Numbered from the stretch's first letter, positions 19,745-32,184 are shown. The stretch is 64,000 nt of DNA from Candidatus Hydrogenedens terephthalaticus JGI OTU-1 (GCA_000493945.1 AWNW01000005.1:6772-70771); one strand, 5' to 3'. The notes: generated by a model not told the origin, from the sequence alone. Made by a program: numbers and translations.

Positions 19745-21691
19745 ATGAGTATGAACCATGTGACACAAAAGAATTTTTTTTATCGCTTCTCATTGGTTAT
19801 ATTCCTTGTAATTTTTAGTATGGCAATTCTCATATTCCGTTTGTGGACAATACAGGTGCGAGATGCGGAACTTTATCGAGAAAAGGCAGAAAATAATCGT
19901 ATCTGGCCCCAACGGATGAAAGCCGACCGTGGAAAAATACTTACAAAAGATGGAACTATTTTGGCAGATAATCGCCCTTCAGCAGATGTTATATTTGTTC
20001 CCGGAGATTGTCCGTCAAACCGATATAAAAATGTTGCGGAGACTTTAGAAAAACTTATTAATGTTCCTTCTTTCTGGATTTTAGAACAAGTTGAAAATTT
20101 CAAAGCAGAACCTTTTACGCAAATAACACTCAAAAGAGATATATCTCGTTCTGATTGGATACGGATTGAGGAAAATAATTTTCAACTTCCTGGGGTATAT
20201 GTTACTGTTCAACCCCAAAGAAGATACCCATTAGGAAATACGGCGGGTCAGATTATCGGATATATTAATGAGACGAACCGTGATGAACTGGTTTTATATG
20301 AAGGGAGGTATTTTCCTGGCGATTTCATTGGAAGGAGTGGAATTGAACGGTATTATGAAAATATTCTCAAAGGAACTGATGGATATATGACTGTTACAAA
20401 ATATGCATCGGGAAGACCTCAATTACGCACAGACCGCTATGGAAATCTGCTACTTGTCCGAAAAGATACACGAGGGCACTTACTAACTGAAGAGGCAGGG
20501 CTTCGTCAATTGCCAACGCCAGGGAAAAACCTTGTATTAACTCTGGATATTGAACTTCAAAAACTCTGCGAGAATTTGCTTGCAAGCCAACCGGGTTCTA
20601 TAGTTGTTTTAGACGCAGACACAGGAGCCGTTTTGGCAATGGCAAGCAGTCCCAATTATGACCCGAATATATTTGTTACTAAAGGGAAAGATGCCGAAAG
20701 ACTTGAACTTCTACTGAATAAACAACCCAATCGAATGACAAATCGTGCTATAAGCGAACAATATCCGCCCGGCTCGGTATTTAAGGTATTTCTTGCTGCA
20801 ACCGCTCTTGAAAAAGGGGTTATTACTCCCAAAACAACCTTTTTCTGTCCGGGGGCTTTTAAAATTGGTGGAACGGGTAGAGAATGGAAATGCTGGAAGA
20901 AGTATGGACATGGATCGGTTACTGTTCGTGAAGCCCTTGCTTATTCCTGTGATGTATTTTTTTATAATGTGGGGCTTAAATTGGGAGTTGATGCTATATC
21001 GGAGTATTGTCATAAAATAGGTCTGGGTGAAAAAACAGGTATTGATTTGCCGGGAGAGGTTCCGGGGCTCATTCCAGATCGTGTATGGAAAGCAAAAATA
21101 AATGCTCATAAACCTGTATGGGAACAAAAATGGTACCCGGGGGATACCGTAAATTTGAGTATCGGACAGGGAAGTTGTGCCACAACACCATTACAAAACG
21201 CTGTATTGATGGCAACTATTATTAATGGGGGACATCGAATTTATCCTCATCTAAATGCTGATTTTGTCCCACCTCAACCTGAAGAACAGATATTTTCAAA
21301 GAAGACATTAGAAACAGTTATAGATGGAATGAGACTTTGTGTTGAATCCATAGGGGAAGCAAGAGCAGGAACAGGCAAACTTGCCAAAGTTGATGGAATT
21401 ACTGTTATCGGGAAAACGGGTTCTGCTCAAATTATGTCATTAGAACATCATAAGAAATACAAAAGTGAAGAAGAAATCCCATGGGAAATGAGAGACCATG
21501 CATGGTTTGTAGCAGGGGTCACAGATAAAAAACCTAAAATAGCCCTTTGCATACTTGTAGAACACGGACATCACGGTTCTTCTGCGGCGGCGCCCTTAGC
21601 ACAAAAAGTCATTCATTTTTTCTATAACCGTGAACCTAAACAAGATATTCAATTGATAGCCCAAGAATCAATAGGAAGGATTCAACATTGA
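19745..21691 (+). CDS. mrdA: penicillin-binding protein 2 (peptidoglycan transpeptidase)
   Basis: 648 aa from the ATG at 19745. It is a class B PBP that cross-links peptidoglycan during elongation. One N-terminal transmembrane helix (about 14-33) is followed by a dimerisation domain and the transpeptidase domain. Catalytic motifs: Ser344 in PPGSVFK (SxxK), Ser401 in YSCDVFF (the SxD form usual in PBP2), and KTG at 557-559 in VIGKTGSAQ. A longer upstream reading would run into mreD and was rejected. The gene ends in a 4-bp overlap with rodA. Confidence 0.96.
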   Translation: MSMNHVTQKNFFYRFSLVIFLVIFSMAILIFRLWTIQVRDAELYREKAENNRIWPQRMKADRGKILTKDGTILADNRPSADVIFVPGDCPSNRYKNVAETLEKLINVPSFWILEQVENFKAEPFTQITLKRDISRSDWIRIEENNFQLPGVYVTVQPQRRYPLGNTAGQIIGYINETNRDELVLYEGRYFPGDFIGRSGIERYYENILKGTDGYMTVTKYASGRPQLRTDRYGNLLLVRKDTRGHLLTEEAGLRQLPTPGKNLVLTLDIELQKLCENLLASQPGSIVVLDADTGAVLAMASSPNYDPNIFVTKGKDAERLELLLNKQPNRMTNRAISEQYPPGSVFKVFLAATALEKGVITPKTTFFCPGAFKIGGTGREWKCWKKYGHGSVTVREALAYSCDVFFYNVGLKLGVDAISEYCHKIGLGEKTGIDLPGEVPGLIPDRVWKAKINAHKPVWEQKWYPGDTVNLSIGQGSCATTPLQNAVLMATIINGGHRIYPHLNADFVPPQPEEQIFSKKTLETVIDGMRLCVESIGEARAGTGKLAKVDGITVIGKTGSAQIMSLEHHKKYKSEEEIPWEMRDHAWFVAGVTDKKPKIALCILVEHGHHGSSAAAPLAQKVIHFFYNREPKQDIQLIAQESIGRIQH

Positions 21692-22908
21692 GTTCTATAG
21701 AAAATATAACTCATCCACCTAAAATACAGTTCGAAATTGAGGACAGTGGTATACATATTATAAACTGGCGGAGATTAAATCGTATTGACCCTATTCTTTT
21801 TTTATTGATGTTGATTCTGGTTGTAATAGGTTGGGTTAATATGTATAGTGCCAGTCAAAATGAAGATTATTCCTATTTTGTAAAGCATGTTTCGATTTTT
21901 TTTATAAGCCTTCCTATTTTGTTCTTTATCACAATGATTGATTACCGAATTATAATTGCTTTTGCACCGCTTTTTTATTCTTTTTCCATTTTACTTCTTG
22001 TCGTCGTACTATTTTTTGGTGTTCAGGCAAAAGGAAGTGAGCGATGGATACCCGTGGGACCTATACGATTTCAACCTTCAGAGATAAATAAAATTATAAT
22101 TGTACTTACACTCACATGGTATTTTGGGAAAATTGGCGATAATATAAAAAAACTCCATTGGTATATATTAACTTTTATAATCTCTGGAGTTCCTATTATT
22201 CTAATTTTTTTGCAACCGAACCTTGGGACTGCGATGTGTATTATTCCTATTACGATGATAATGCTATGGATTGCAGGTTGTAAAGTGTGGCATTGGTTAG
22301 CAACTATTCTTGCGGGCGTTATCTTAATGGGCTTTGTTTTCTTTGAAGTGAATAGTCTTACACCCGAACAAATACAAGCGGGAGAACATCCTGACTTTTT
22401 ACCCCTTAAACCGCATCAACTGATGCGGATTTATACATTTTTTAATCCCGAGGCAGATATACAAGGTGGAGGATGGCAAACCTATCAAAGCAGAATTACC
22501 ATCGGAAGTGGTGGGATTAACGGAAAAGGATTTCGTCAGGGAACTCAAACTCGATTAAAATACCTGCCTGAACATCATACAGATTTTATTTTTTCACTAT
22601 TTGCCGAAGAACATGGTTTTTATAAATCTGCACTACTTATTGTTTTATACGGATTATTTCTTCTTCGATGTTTACATCTTGCCATAAATGCAACGGAATT
22701 GAAAGGAAAGTTGTTAATTACAGGGATTACTATTATATTCTTGTTTCATATTTTTATAAACATTGCTATTACTATGGGAATACTTCCTGTAACTGGGTTG
22801 CCCTTGCCTTTTCTAAGTTGGGGTCGTTCTTTTTACCTCACTTGTATAACAGGTATAGGTTTAATATATAGTGTTCCACGGGAAAAATCATATTTATTTT
22901 CAGGATAA
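21688..22908 (+). CDS. rodA: rod shape-determining protein RodA
   Basis: 406 aa SEDS-family peptidoglycan glycosyltransferase with about ten transmembrane helices. Landmarks: MYSASQNEDY after helix one, WIPVGPIRFQPSEINKI, LQPNLGTA, and the C-terminal LPLPFLSWGRS, a form of the family LPFxSxGGS. It starts at a TTG that overlaps the PBP2 stop, with AGGAAGGA about 8 nt upstream. RodA and PBP2 form the elongation synthase pair, as the gene coupling suggests. Confidence 0.96.
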   Translation: MSSIENITHPPKIQFEIEDSGIHIINWRRLNRIDPILFLLMLILVVIGWVNMYSASQNEDYSYFVKHVSIFFISLPILFFITMIDYRIIIAFAPLFYSFSILLLVVVLFFGVQAKGSERWIPVGPIRFQPSEINKIIIVLTLTWYFGKIGDNIKKLHWYILTFIISGVPIILIFLQPNLGTAMCIIPITMIMLWIAGCKVWHWLATILAGVILMGFVFFEVNSLTPEQIQAGEHPDFLPLKPHQLMRIYTFFNPEADIQGGGWQTYQSRITIGSGGINGKGFRQGTQTRLKYLPEHHTDFIFSLFAEEHGFYKSALLIVLYGLFLLRCLHLAINATELKGKLLITGITIIFLFHIFINIAITMGILPVTGLPLPFLSWGRSFYLTCITGIGLIYSVPREKSYLFSG

Positions 22909-22914
22909 GATACT

Positions 22915-24447
22915 ATGAAAGAATTAGTAATTAATGTAGAACCATTAGAAACTCGCATTGCCTTATTAGAAAACCAAAAGTTAACAGAACTGATGATAGA
23001 ACGGGCAGAAACTCCTTCTATTGTTGGAAATATTTACAAAGGGAGAGTGGACTCTATTATCCCCGGTATTCAGGCGGCATTTATAGATATAGGAATAAAG
23101 AAAAACGGTTTTTTATATGTTTCGGATATATCTACAGATTTTGAAGATATTATTCTTGATGAAGGAATGGTGCCTCGCCCACTCCACCGAAAAACTGTAA
23201 CAGGTCCACCTCGAATTCAAAATATACTCCATACAAATCAATATCTTATGGTTCAGGTAGTTAAGGACCAAATAGGAAATAAAGGGGCAAGACTTACTAC
23301 ATTTATAACGATACCTGGAAGGTATGTAGTCCTCTTCCCTACTATAAATGCTACGGGTATTTCGAGGAAAATCGAATCTGAAAAGGAACGAGAGCGATTA
23401 CGGAAAATTATGAATCAAATTAAACCCAAGGGAATGGGTATTGTTTTTAGAACAGCTGCAGAAAACAAACCTCGCGAAGATTTAGAAAACGATATTATGT
23501 ATTTGCTTCGCGTGTGGGAAGGAGTTAACGAAAAATATCGCACTTTGAAAGGAACTGGGCTTGTACGGGAAGATTTAAATCCTATATTACGCATTATTCG
23601 AGACCGATTTACTAAAGAGATTCAACGATTGACCATAGATAATCCTTTCCAGTATGAAAAAATTATTAACTTTCTCGACATACTTGAACCTGCACTTAAA
23701 AAAAGAGTGCGTCTTTATAAATTAAAAACACCTATATTTGAAAAAATGAATATTGAACGGGAAATTGATAAAATTCTCCAACGAAATGTGCAACTTAAAT
23801 CGGGCGGGTATATTACTATTGATTTAACAGAGGCATTAGTCGCGATTGATGTAAATACGGGTAGTTTTACAGGAAAAAAGGAATTAGAAGAAACAATCCT
23901 TCAAACAAATCTTGAAGCAGCGGAAGAAATCGCCAGGCAGGTACGTCTTCGTGATTTGAATGGGATCATTGTAATTGACTTTATTGATATGGCATTAGAA
24001 CAGAACCGAAAAAAACTTTTAAATCACTTTATTAATTTATTAAAAAATGACCGCGCAAGAATTACAGTATCTGAAATTAGTGAACTCGGTATGATAGAAA
24101 TGACCCGACAGCGGTTGAAGCAAAATGTAATTAAGACATTATCTCAACCCTGTCCTTATTGCTATGGACGCGGACATGTAAAATCTATCACAACAGTTTT
24201 ATTAGACATACTTCGCAAATTAAAAAGTATGTTTGTGGTTAATAAAGAAAAAAAATTTATACTTCAAACCCATCCCGATATTGCTAAGAGATTACGCGAA
24301 GAAAATGAACCTATTCTTGAAAGTTTGCAGAAGGAATTCCAGAAAGAGATTCTTATCGAATCAGTTTCTGATTTTCATATAGAAGATTACCGAATTCTGA
24401 GTGCTCGTAATCGTTTGATATTAGAAAGCCATATACACCGTGAATAA
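22915..24447 (+). CDS. rng: ribonuclease E/G family endoribonuclease
   Basis: 510 aa, nearer RNase G in length. It cuts single-stranded A/U-rich RNA and matures 16S rRNA or starts mRNA decay. An S1 RNA-binding domain spans about 37-125 (GNIYKGRVDSIIPGIQAAFIDIG). The catalytic Mg-binding aspartates are Asp312 in VAIDVNTGSFTG and Asp355 in IVIDFIDM. The zinc-link cysteines are Cys413 and Cys416 in PCPYCYGRG. It follows rodA by 6 nt, the common mre-rng gene order, and ends that plus-strand operon. Confidence 0.94.
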   Translation: MKELVINVEPLETRIALLENQKLTELMIERAETPSIVGNIYKGRVDSIIPGIQAAFIDIGIKKNGFLYVSDISTDFEDIILDEGMVPRPLHRKTVTGPPRIQNILHTNQYLMVQVVKDQIGNKGARLTTFITIPGRYVVLFPTINATGISRKIESEKERERLRKIMNQIKPKGMGIVFRTAAENKPREDLENDIMYLLRVWEGVNEKYRTLKGTGLVREDLNPILRIIRDRFTKEIQRLTIDNPFQYEKIINFLDILEPALKKRVRLYKLKTPIFEKMNIEREIDKILQRNVQLKSGGYITIDLTEALVAIDVNTGSFTGKKELEETILQTNLEAAEEIARQVRLRDLNGIIVIDFIDMALEQNRKKLLNHFINLLKNDRARITVSEISELGMIEMTRQRLKQNVIKTLSQPCPYCYGRGHVKSITTVLLDILRKLKSMFVVNKEKKFILQTHPDIAKRLREENEPILESLQKEFQKEILIESVSDFHIEDYRILSARNRLILESHIHRE

Positions 24448-24477
24448 AAAATCATTTCGAAGATAAATTGTTTTTTA

Positions 24478-25443
24478 TTACGAAGCATAATATTTTTGTA
24501 TCATAGCAATAATCTGGTTTCGTGGGGCTATTATAATATCCAGAGTACAATTCGAAGCCAATTTTAAATCTTCAAATGCTAATAAATTATAGGGATTGGC
24601 TATTGCTACCCGAAGTGTATTTCCTCGTATTTGTAAAGGCATACATTCATGTTGTCTTGCCATTCTCTCCGGGATAACCTTTAAGGCTATAGAGTGCACA
24701 ATTTCTTTTCTTAAATCTTCTATAAAGGGATAGCCACTCTGTTTTGCGAGAACCTTTGCAATCGTTATATCATCTACAAACCCTAACTTTACTAAAACCG
24801 TTCCCAGATGCTCTTTATAACTGCTTTGTTTTTGATATACAAGAGCTTTATTTAATTGTTCTTCGGTAATTACCCCCTCTTTTAGTAAAATATCTCCAAT
24901 TCGCAATTTTTCCGAATCTTCTTCTCCTTTCTTTATATCACCCGAATATTCAACACCTCGTTGGACTGCATCAATACCAGAAATCAAACCATGGACCCTT
25001 TGCAGTTCTTGTAATAATTCCTCCTCAGAAACCATTTTCTTGTGTGATTGAGAAGAAACCGGTGACATTGAAATAGTATCCTCGGGAAGTCTTTCTATCA
25101 TCGTTACTGTTCGGTCAAAAGCGTCTTCAAAGGCAATTATCGCTGTATAACAATGGGCTAATGCTGAACGAATCTCACGAAGCTGGTTTAGAGTTCTTCT
25201 TTGTAGTAAAAATTGTTCCTCTCGAGTGGTTGTCTTTGAAAAAGATTCTTGAATCCTCTGAAGATATGTATTCAGGCTCTTGCGATTTCTTAGAAGCATT
25301 CGTAATCGGGGGAGTTTATCTTTTAAACGGTCTATTATATTAGAAAAACTAAGAGAAATATCTCCATAATATTTTTTCCACTCAATAATCTCTTTCTCAA
25401 TGGCTTCCAACGGGTCATTATTTTCAGGTTCATTGTAAAGCAA
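24478..25443 (-). CDS. MshEN (GspE/PilB N-terminal) domain protein without ATPase
   Basis: 321 aa. The C-terminal half (about 175-321) is two MshEN-type repeats: IGDILLKEGVITEEQLNKAL, then LGTVLVKLGFVDDITIAKVLAKQ, then a GYPFIED and VIPERMARQHECMPL stretch. This is the domain found before the ATPase in type II secretion and type IV pilus motors, some of which bind c-di-GMP. No ATPase follows; the protein ends after LDIIIAPRNQIIAMIQKYY. The N-terminal half is helical, probably coiled-coil. It may be a regulatory or adaptor protein. It is convergent with rng and stands alone. Confidence 0.8.
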   Translation of the reverse strand: MLYNEPENNDPLEAIEKEIIEWKKYYGDISLSFSNIIDRLKDKLPRLRMLLRNRKSLNTYLQRIQESFSKTTTREEQFLLQRRTLNQLREIRSALAHCYTAIIAFEDAFDRTVTMIERLPEDTISMSPVSSQSHKKMVSEEELLQELQRVHGLISGIDAVQRGVEYSGDIKKGEEDSEKLRIGDILLKEGVITEEQLNKALVYQKQSSYKEHLGTVLVKLGFVDDITIAKVLAKQSGYPFIEDLRKEIVHSIALKVIPERMARQHECMPLQIRGNTLRVAIANPYNLLAFEDLKLASNCTLDIIIAPRNQIIAMIQKYYAS

Positions 25444-25825
25444 TTTTATATCCTAAGTTCTCTTTTTTCATCATGAAAAAATTATTATAATTATTTTAGT
25501 AAAAAATATATCTCACCAAATATCTTTTATATAAATTTATTCACACACCAACCTTTTATAAAATCTCCAATATCGTATGATATAAAAAAATGGTTGTGTA
25601 TATCAATTTTTCTTTTTTTCTTTGTCTAACAAAATTATACCAACTTTTCTTTCAAAAAATAATTTTTTTAGGATTTAAGAGAGTATTGACAAAATATACA
25701 AAAAACAAAATGTTCTAAATAAGAATAATGTTATTCTACAAGGCAAAGTGAATATAATAAATTTAAAACATTTCATTACCTTTGAGATAATACGTATATG
25801 AAATTTAAATGATAAGGAGTATCAC
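25444..25825. other. intergenic region, AT-rich
   Basis: About 380 nt between the divergent MshEN and nitrilase genes. It contains TTGACA at 25686-25691 facing the nitrilase gene, but no convincing -10 at the right spacing. I see no gene, tRNA or long hairpin in it. Confidence 0.5.
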
Positions 25826-26557
<732 letters not shown>

Positions 26558-26568
26558 TCCGTTTTGCT

Positions 26569-27975
26569 ATGTCTTATAAACAGATTTTTTTAATATTATT
26601 TATCGTTGCAATTGGGGGTATATTTATTTTTTTGGGGTATTACTTCCAAAAATATCATCATGCAAAGCCCAATATTGTATTCATTCTTATTGATACGCTA
26701 CGGGCAGATTGTATTAATCCTGATGAAGAACCTAACCCCATTACACCTTTTTTATCCAAACTTGCTAAACAATCTATTTATTTTCCTTGTGCGGTTACAC
26801 CTTGCAGTTGGACAAAGCCTACAATAGCAACTTTGCTAACAGGTTTGCCTCCGGAAAAACATGGCGTTCGATATAGTGTTCGAAATGAAGACCCAAACGC
26901 ACCTGTAAGTGATGTTTTGAATAATACCTTTACTACACTCCCAGAATATTTGTCCCAACAGGGATATGAAACTTACGCGGTTCAAAGCAACGCTAATTTG
27001 GCTCCGTTACTGGGTTTTGCCCAGGGATTTCGTGAAGAACACTTTATTTTCCAAAATGATGCACCGGCTTCGTTTGTAACGGAGAAATCAATTCAATTCA
27101 TTAATAAAACAAAGCGTCCTTTCTTTCTTTATAGCCATTTCATGGACCCTCACCTACCTTATAATCCTCCGTCTGAATATTTAAACTTACTGAAAAATTC
27201 GGATAATACAGATGTAGTTGACGAAACATATATAGCACCGAATGTAATTATTAACTATCTGATGGAACTTGTTTATTACAATATAGGAAAACGATCGGAA
27301 CCTCCCTCCCATGATTTTACAGAACAAGAAAAAAAAGAACTCCGAAGAAGGTATCATGCAGAAATACGATTTACAGATACAGAAGTAGAAAAATTGGTAA
27401 ATACCATAAAGAAAAAATATCCAAACACAATTTTTTTCATTCTTTCGGACCATGGTGAAGAGTTTTGGGAACATAAAGGGGTTGGACATGGGACATCCCT
27501 ATATGAGGAACAAATTCGTGTGCCTGTAATTATTCATGGAAGAGGAATAAAACCTAAAAAAATAGATACGTCCATTTCTACCGCTGGTTTTGCGAAAACA
27601 GTTGTTTCTTTGCTTAATTTACCTCCATATTCGCAGTTTGAAGGTTATAATCTTTTGAACGAAGTGGATGAAAACACAATAATTGAAATGGTTACATGGG
27701 GGTCATGGAAGGATATGGGATTAGACCTAAAGGGAATTATGAAGTATCCATGGAAACTTATATTGGACAGAAATACAAATAAAATTGAATTATACAATCT
27801 TACGGAAGACTCTAAGGAATTAACCAATGTATATGAAAAACATCCTGAAATTGTTTCTGAATTGATGAAACAGATTGAAAGTTTGCCGAACAAGAAGGAA
27901 ATACCTGCTTCCGAAAATACAACGGTATTGCCTCCGGAATTAAAAGAACAATTGGAAAAACATGGATATCTGTGA
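26569..27975 (+). CDS. sulfatase-fold (alkaline phosphatase superfamily) membrane protein
   Basis: 468 aa. One N-terminal helix (about 5-24) anchors the enzyme, with the catalytic domain outside. Alkaline phosphatase superfamily landmarks are IVFILIDTLRAD with metal-binding Asp42, and FILSDHGEEFWEHKGVGHG. At the nucleophile site the sequence is TPCSWTKPTIATLLTGL (Cys79 to Leu93). It therefore lacks the C/S-x-P-x-R motif that becomes formylglycine in true sulfatases, and may use a Thr or Ser, as phosphoglycerol or phosphoethanolamine transferases do. The true reaction is unknown. It is followed by a GT39-like gene, which hints at modification of an envelope glycan or lipid. Confidence 0.82.
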   Translation: MSYKQIFLILFIVAIGGIFIFLGYYFQKYHHAKPNIVFILIDTLRADCINPDEEPNPITPFLSKLAKQSIYFPCAVTPCSWTKPTIATLLTGLPPEKHGVRYSVRNEDPNAPVSDVLNNTFTTLPEYLSQQGYETYAVQSNANLAPLLGFAQGFREEHFIFQNDAPASFVTEKSIQFINKTKRPFFLYSHFMDPHLPYNPPSEYLNLLKNSDNTDVVDETYIAPNVIINYLMELVYYNIGKRSEPPSHDFTEQEKKELRRRYHAEIRFTDTEVEKLVNTIKKKYPNTIFFILSDHGEEFWEHKGVGHGTSLYEEQIRVPVIIHGRGIKPKKIDTSISTAGFAKTVVSLLNLPPYSQFEGYNLLNEVDENTIIEMVTWGSWKDMGLDLKGIMKYPWKLILDRNTNKIELYNLTEDSKELTNVYEKHPEIVSELMKQIESLPNKKEIPASENTTVLPPELKEQLEKHGYL

Positions 27976-28077
27976 ATATATCTTCCATTTTTATCGTATT
28001 ACTCTTATAACTTTACTTTTGTTATAGTCAAGTTCTATAATTTCCTCCATTAACCTTAATTAAAATCTATTTTGAAT

Positions 28078-29595
<1,518 letters not shown>

Positions 29596-29731
29596 AAAGG
29601 GAATTATTCTTCTGGGATAATATTCAAAAAATTTTCGTAAGTATATATTTCTTATTATGTTTTAATTCCATGCTAAAATTAGATATAAGAAATATTTGGA
29701 ATGGATCCAAATTAAGAGACAATTTTTTTGC

Positions 29732-30895
29732 ATGTTCAGAATCATAACTAATCACATATTTTTTATCCTTTTATTTTTTTTATTCATCTCCGCGGTTCCT
29801 ATTTTTTACACCTACGGTGAGGAATTAAAAGAAATAAAAAGTAATACAGCGTCAATAGAAACTGATTTGCATTCTACTCATATAGAACAGACTATCGAAA
29901 GATTAAAACAATTAAAGCAATCTGTCCTTTTTGAATTACATCCCTCTTTTACGGAGCCTCCTTCTTTTGATTTTGATAATTCGTTCTTGAGAAATAATAC
30001 CCCTACGCCTCCTGTTGTTTCCCAAACATCTGAACCCCTGTTAAAAGAACAATTGGTTGCGTCTAAGGGAATTAATATTACACCTAAGTTTGAGGAGATT
30101 TTTCTTCTGTTATCTGACGAAATGCGGTTAAAGGCATGTAAAAAACTTTACGCTAATGATTCACAGAGTTTTATTCAAAAAATGATACATTACCTTGGTA
30201 AAGGGACACCTGAACAGGCTCTGATAATAAACCAAATTTTGCCATATCTGAAAGAGGAACTGGAAGAAAATCTGATTGCATTACTACAAGAAAATCCTCA
30301 GGATATGGTGGAAAAGCGAACCATTATTTATGTATTGGGAAGAATAAAATCAGAGAAATCTGTTCCTTTATTGTGGAATGAAATACAAACGACACAGTCG
30401 GAAGAAATTTTATACACTTGTGTTCAATCACTCGCTAATATGCCGCATTGTTTATCCTTAGAACAGTGGGTTCAATTGTTACAATATAATTCTGTTTCTG
30501 TATCATTGACATCGGCTTATGCGATTTTAGAATATGGAGGTAGTCTGGCGGAAGAGTATATTCGTCGGATTCTGTTGGGGGAGTTTTCAGTGTCGCAACG
30601 GGTTCTTGAATATATCACTGAGCGAATAAGTAATTATCCTCTTGATATTCTTATCCCTTTTTCTATAGAAGTGATGGGCAGAAATCCAAGCCTGGCACAA
30701 AAATTTTCTTCAATATTACACCATAGAACAGGTGTCAACTTGGGTCCGAACCCTCAGTTGTGGGCAGACTGGTGGAAGGAATACTTAAATAGAACAACTA
30801 CAACAGAAAACCTTGAGAATACACCGCCATCTCAAAATGATATTTCAAATCAACCGGATATAAAAGTTCATGCTCCCCGAATACGGAAGCGGTAA
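29732..30895 (+). CDS. secreted HEAT-repeat-like hypothetical protein
   Basis: 387 aa from the ATG at 29732; an upstream TTG at 29696 would add 12 residues. Neither start has a clear ribosome site. A strongly hydrophobic N-terminal segment (about 8-26) looks like a signal peptide or anchor. From about residue 110 the sequence is helical with HEAT-like turns (VEKRTIIYVLGRIKSEKSVPLLWNEI, then EEILYTCVQSLANMP), a fold used for protein binding. The C-terminus is polar and ends in basic residues. I recognise no named family. It is convergent with the FAD oxidoreductase gene. Confidence 0.6.
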   Translation: MFRIITNHIFFILLFFLFISAVPIFYTYGEELKEIKSNTASIETDLHSTHIEQTIERLKQLKQSVLFELHPSFTEPPSFDFDNSFLRNNTPTPPVVSQTSEPLLKEQLVASKGINITPKFEEIFLLLSDEMRLKACKKLYANDSQSFIQKMIHYLGKGTPEQALIINQILPYLKEELEENLIALLQENPQDMVEKRTIIYVLGRIKSEKSVPLLWNEIQTTQSEEILYTCVQSLANMPHCLSLEQWVQLLQYNSVSVSLTSAYAILEYGGSLAEEYIRRILLGEFSVSQRVLEYITERISNYPLDILIPFSIEVMGRNPSLAQKFSSILHHRTGVNLGPNPQLWADWWKEYLNRTTTTENLENTPPSQNDISNQPDIKVHAPRIRKR

Positions 30896-30904
30896 TTTTA
30901 TTTA

Positions 30905-32173
30905 TCATATAGTTTGGGCGCGGGATTGTTGTTTTTCAATTAAAGGAACAATTTGTAATGCACTTTCAAGAGAATCTTCAAGCGTCCCATCACCCCAATA
31001 ATCTCCACAAAAATATGTTCTGCAAATTCCATTAATTTCTGTGAACCTTTTTTGAACACTTAGCATTTTCCATGTAGGTTTGGGGGCTTTCCTGCGTAAG
31101 ACGGTCATTGTTTTTTCTTTTGGCACATTATTCCCCTGAGGGGCAAAGGTGAGAAACAAGTTTGTCTTTATTGCTAATTGTTGTAAATGATTTAAATTCC
31201 AGGTTATCACAGGGGGAATTTTGTCTGGGGTATCGCTCACCTGAATATACCATGAAGACGGTTCTTTTAGTGGTGTCTGAATAAATCTTTCATCTGTATG
31301 AATCACAACATCAAATTCTTCATATCCAATAGATGAAAGAATTTGCTCTTCTGAGGGTGTAGGCTTTTCTAATAATTTCAGTGCATCTTCTGCATGTATA
31401 GCAATGATTACGGCATCAAAAGTCTCTTTTTCTCCTGTGTTGGTGGTTATTTCTACATATTCCGGGCGGCGAGATATCTTAACGACCTCTGTTTGAAATC
31501 GAACGGGGTTAATTAAAGAAGATACTAATTGACTGATAATTCGAAATCCACCACCACGAACAACTCGCCATTGGGCGTCTTCATCTCCTTCCAGTAATCC
31601 TAATTTGCTTAAATATGAGAAAAGAAAATACGCTGGCATATCATTCAGATTGCTTTTTAACCCACACCAGAAAGACTGTATTAACGGTAAAACGAATTTC
31701 GTTTGAATCTCCGGAGAAATACCTTCTTCTTTAAGATACTCTGCCAAAGATGTTTTCAAGTCTTTTTTTTCTAAAAAGGCTTTCCATTGTTTTTTCCAAC
31801 TCCGCCATAAAGAATAAACTTTGTAATTTATTGGTTTTAGGTATGCCATTGCAGAGGAGAAACTCTGCTCATTATCACCCAAACACCAGTATAGTTTTTT
31901 ACTTGGGTGATTAATAATAACACTCTTAGGGACTTCCTGAGAACGGAGTTTTAGTTGGTCTAATAAATTTACGAGATTAGGATAATGAGCACGATTGTAA
32001 ACACAAAAACCTAAATCAACATAATTATCAATATTCCCTTCCTTGTATTTAATAGAAAGGATACCACCGCCGGGACGATTACTCTTTTCAAACACATAGA
32101 CTTTATGTTTAGAACAAAGTTGATAAGCACAGGTTAAACCTGCAATACCTGCTCCAACAACTGCAATTTTCAT
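30905..32173 (-). CDS. FAD-dependent oxidoreductase (protoporphyrinogen oxidase/amine oxidase-like)
   Basis: 422 aa. The N-terminal Rossmann fold shows GAGIAGLTCAYQL, followed by the acidic VFEKSNRPGGG that binds FAD ribose. The C-terminal FAD motif YFCGDYWGDGTLEDSLESAL is also present. The middle is typical of the NAD(P)-binding amine oxidase group, which includes protoporphyrinogen oxidase and phytoene desaturases. Cofactor use is sure; the substrate is not. No other heme genes occur here. Downstream on the minus strand of a phosphatase and an aminotransferase gene, with 11-14 nt gaps, so the three are likely one transcript. Confidence 0.8.
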   Translation of the reverse strand: MKIAVVGAGIAGLTCAYQLCSKHKVYVFEKSNRPGGGILSIKYKEGNIDNYVDLGFCVYNRAHYPNLVNLLDQLKLRSQEVPKSVIINHPSKKLYWCLGDNEQSFSSAMAYLKPINYKVYSLWRSWKKQWKAFLEKKDLKTSLAEYLKEEGISPEIQTKFVLPLIQSFWCGLKSNLNDMPAYFLFSYLSKLGLLEGDEDAQWRVVRGGGFRIISQLVSSLINPVRFQTEVVKISRRPEYVEITTNTGEKETFDAVIIAIHAEDALKLLEKPTPSEEQILSSIGYEEFDVVIHTDERFIQTPLKEPSSWYIQVSDTPDKIPPVITWNLNHLQQLAIKTNLFLTFAPQGNNVPKEKTMTVLRRKAPKPTWKMLSVQKRFTEINGICRTYFCGDYWGDGTLEDSLESALQIVPLIEKQQSRAQTI

Positions 32174-32184
32174 TATTTCCTCTC

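Noticed and set aside
24448..24477. Terminator between rng and the MshEN gene
   Set aside because: The only arms are short and A/T-only, so the stem is too weak to call.
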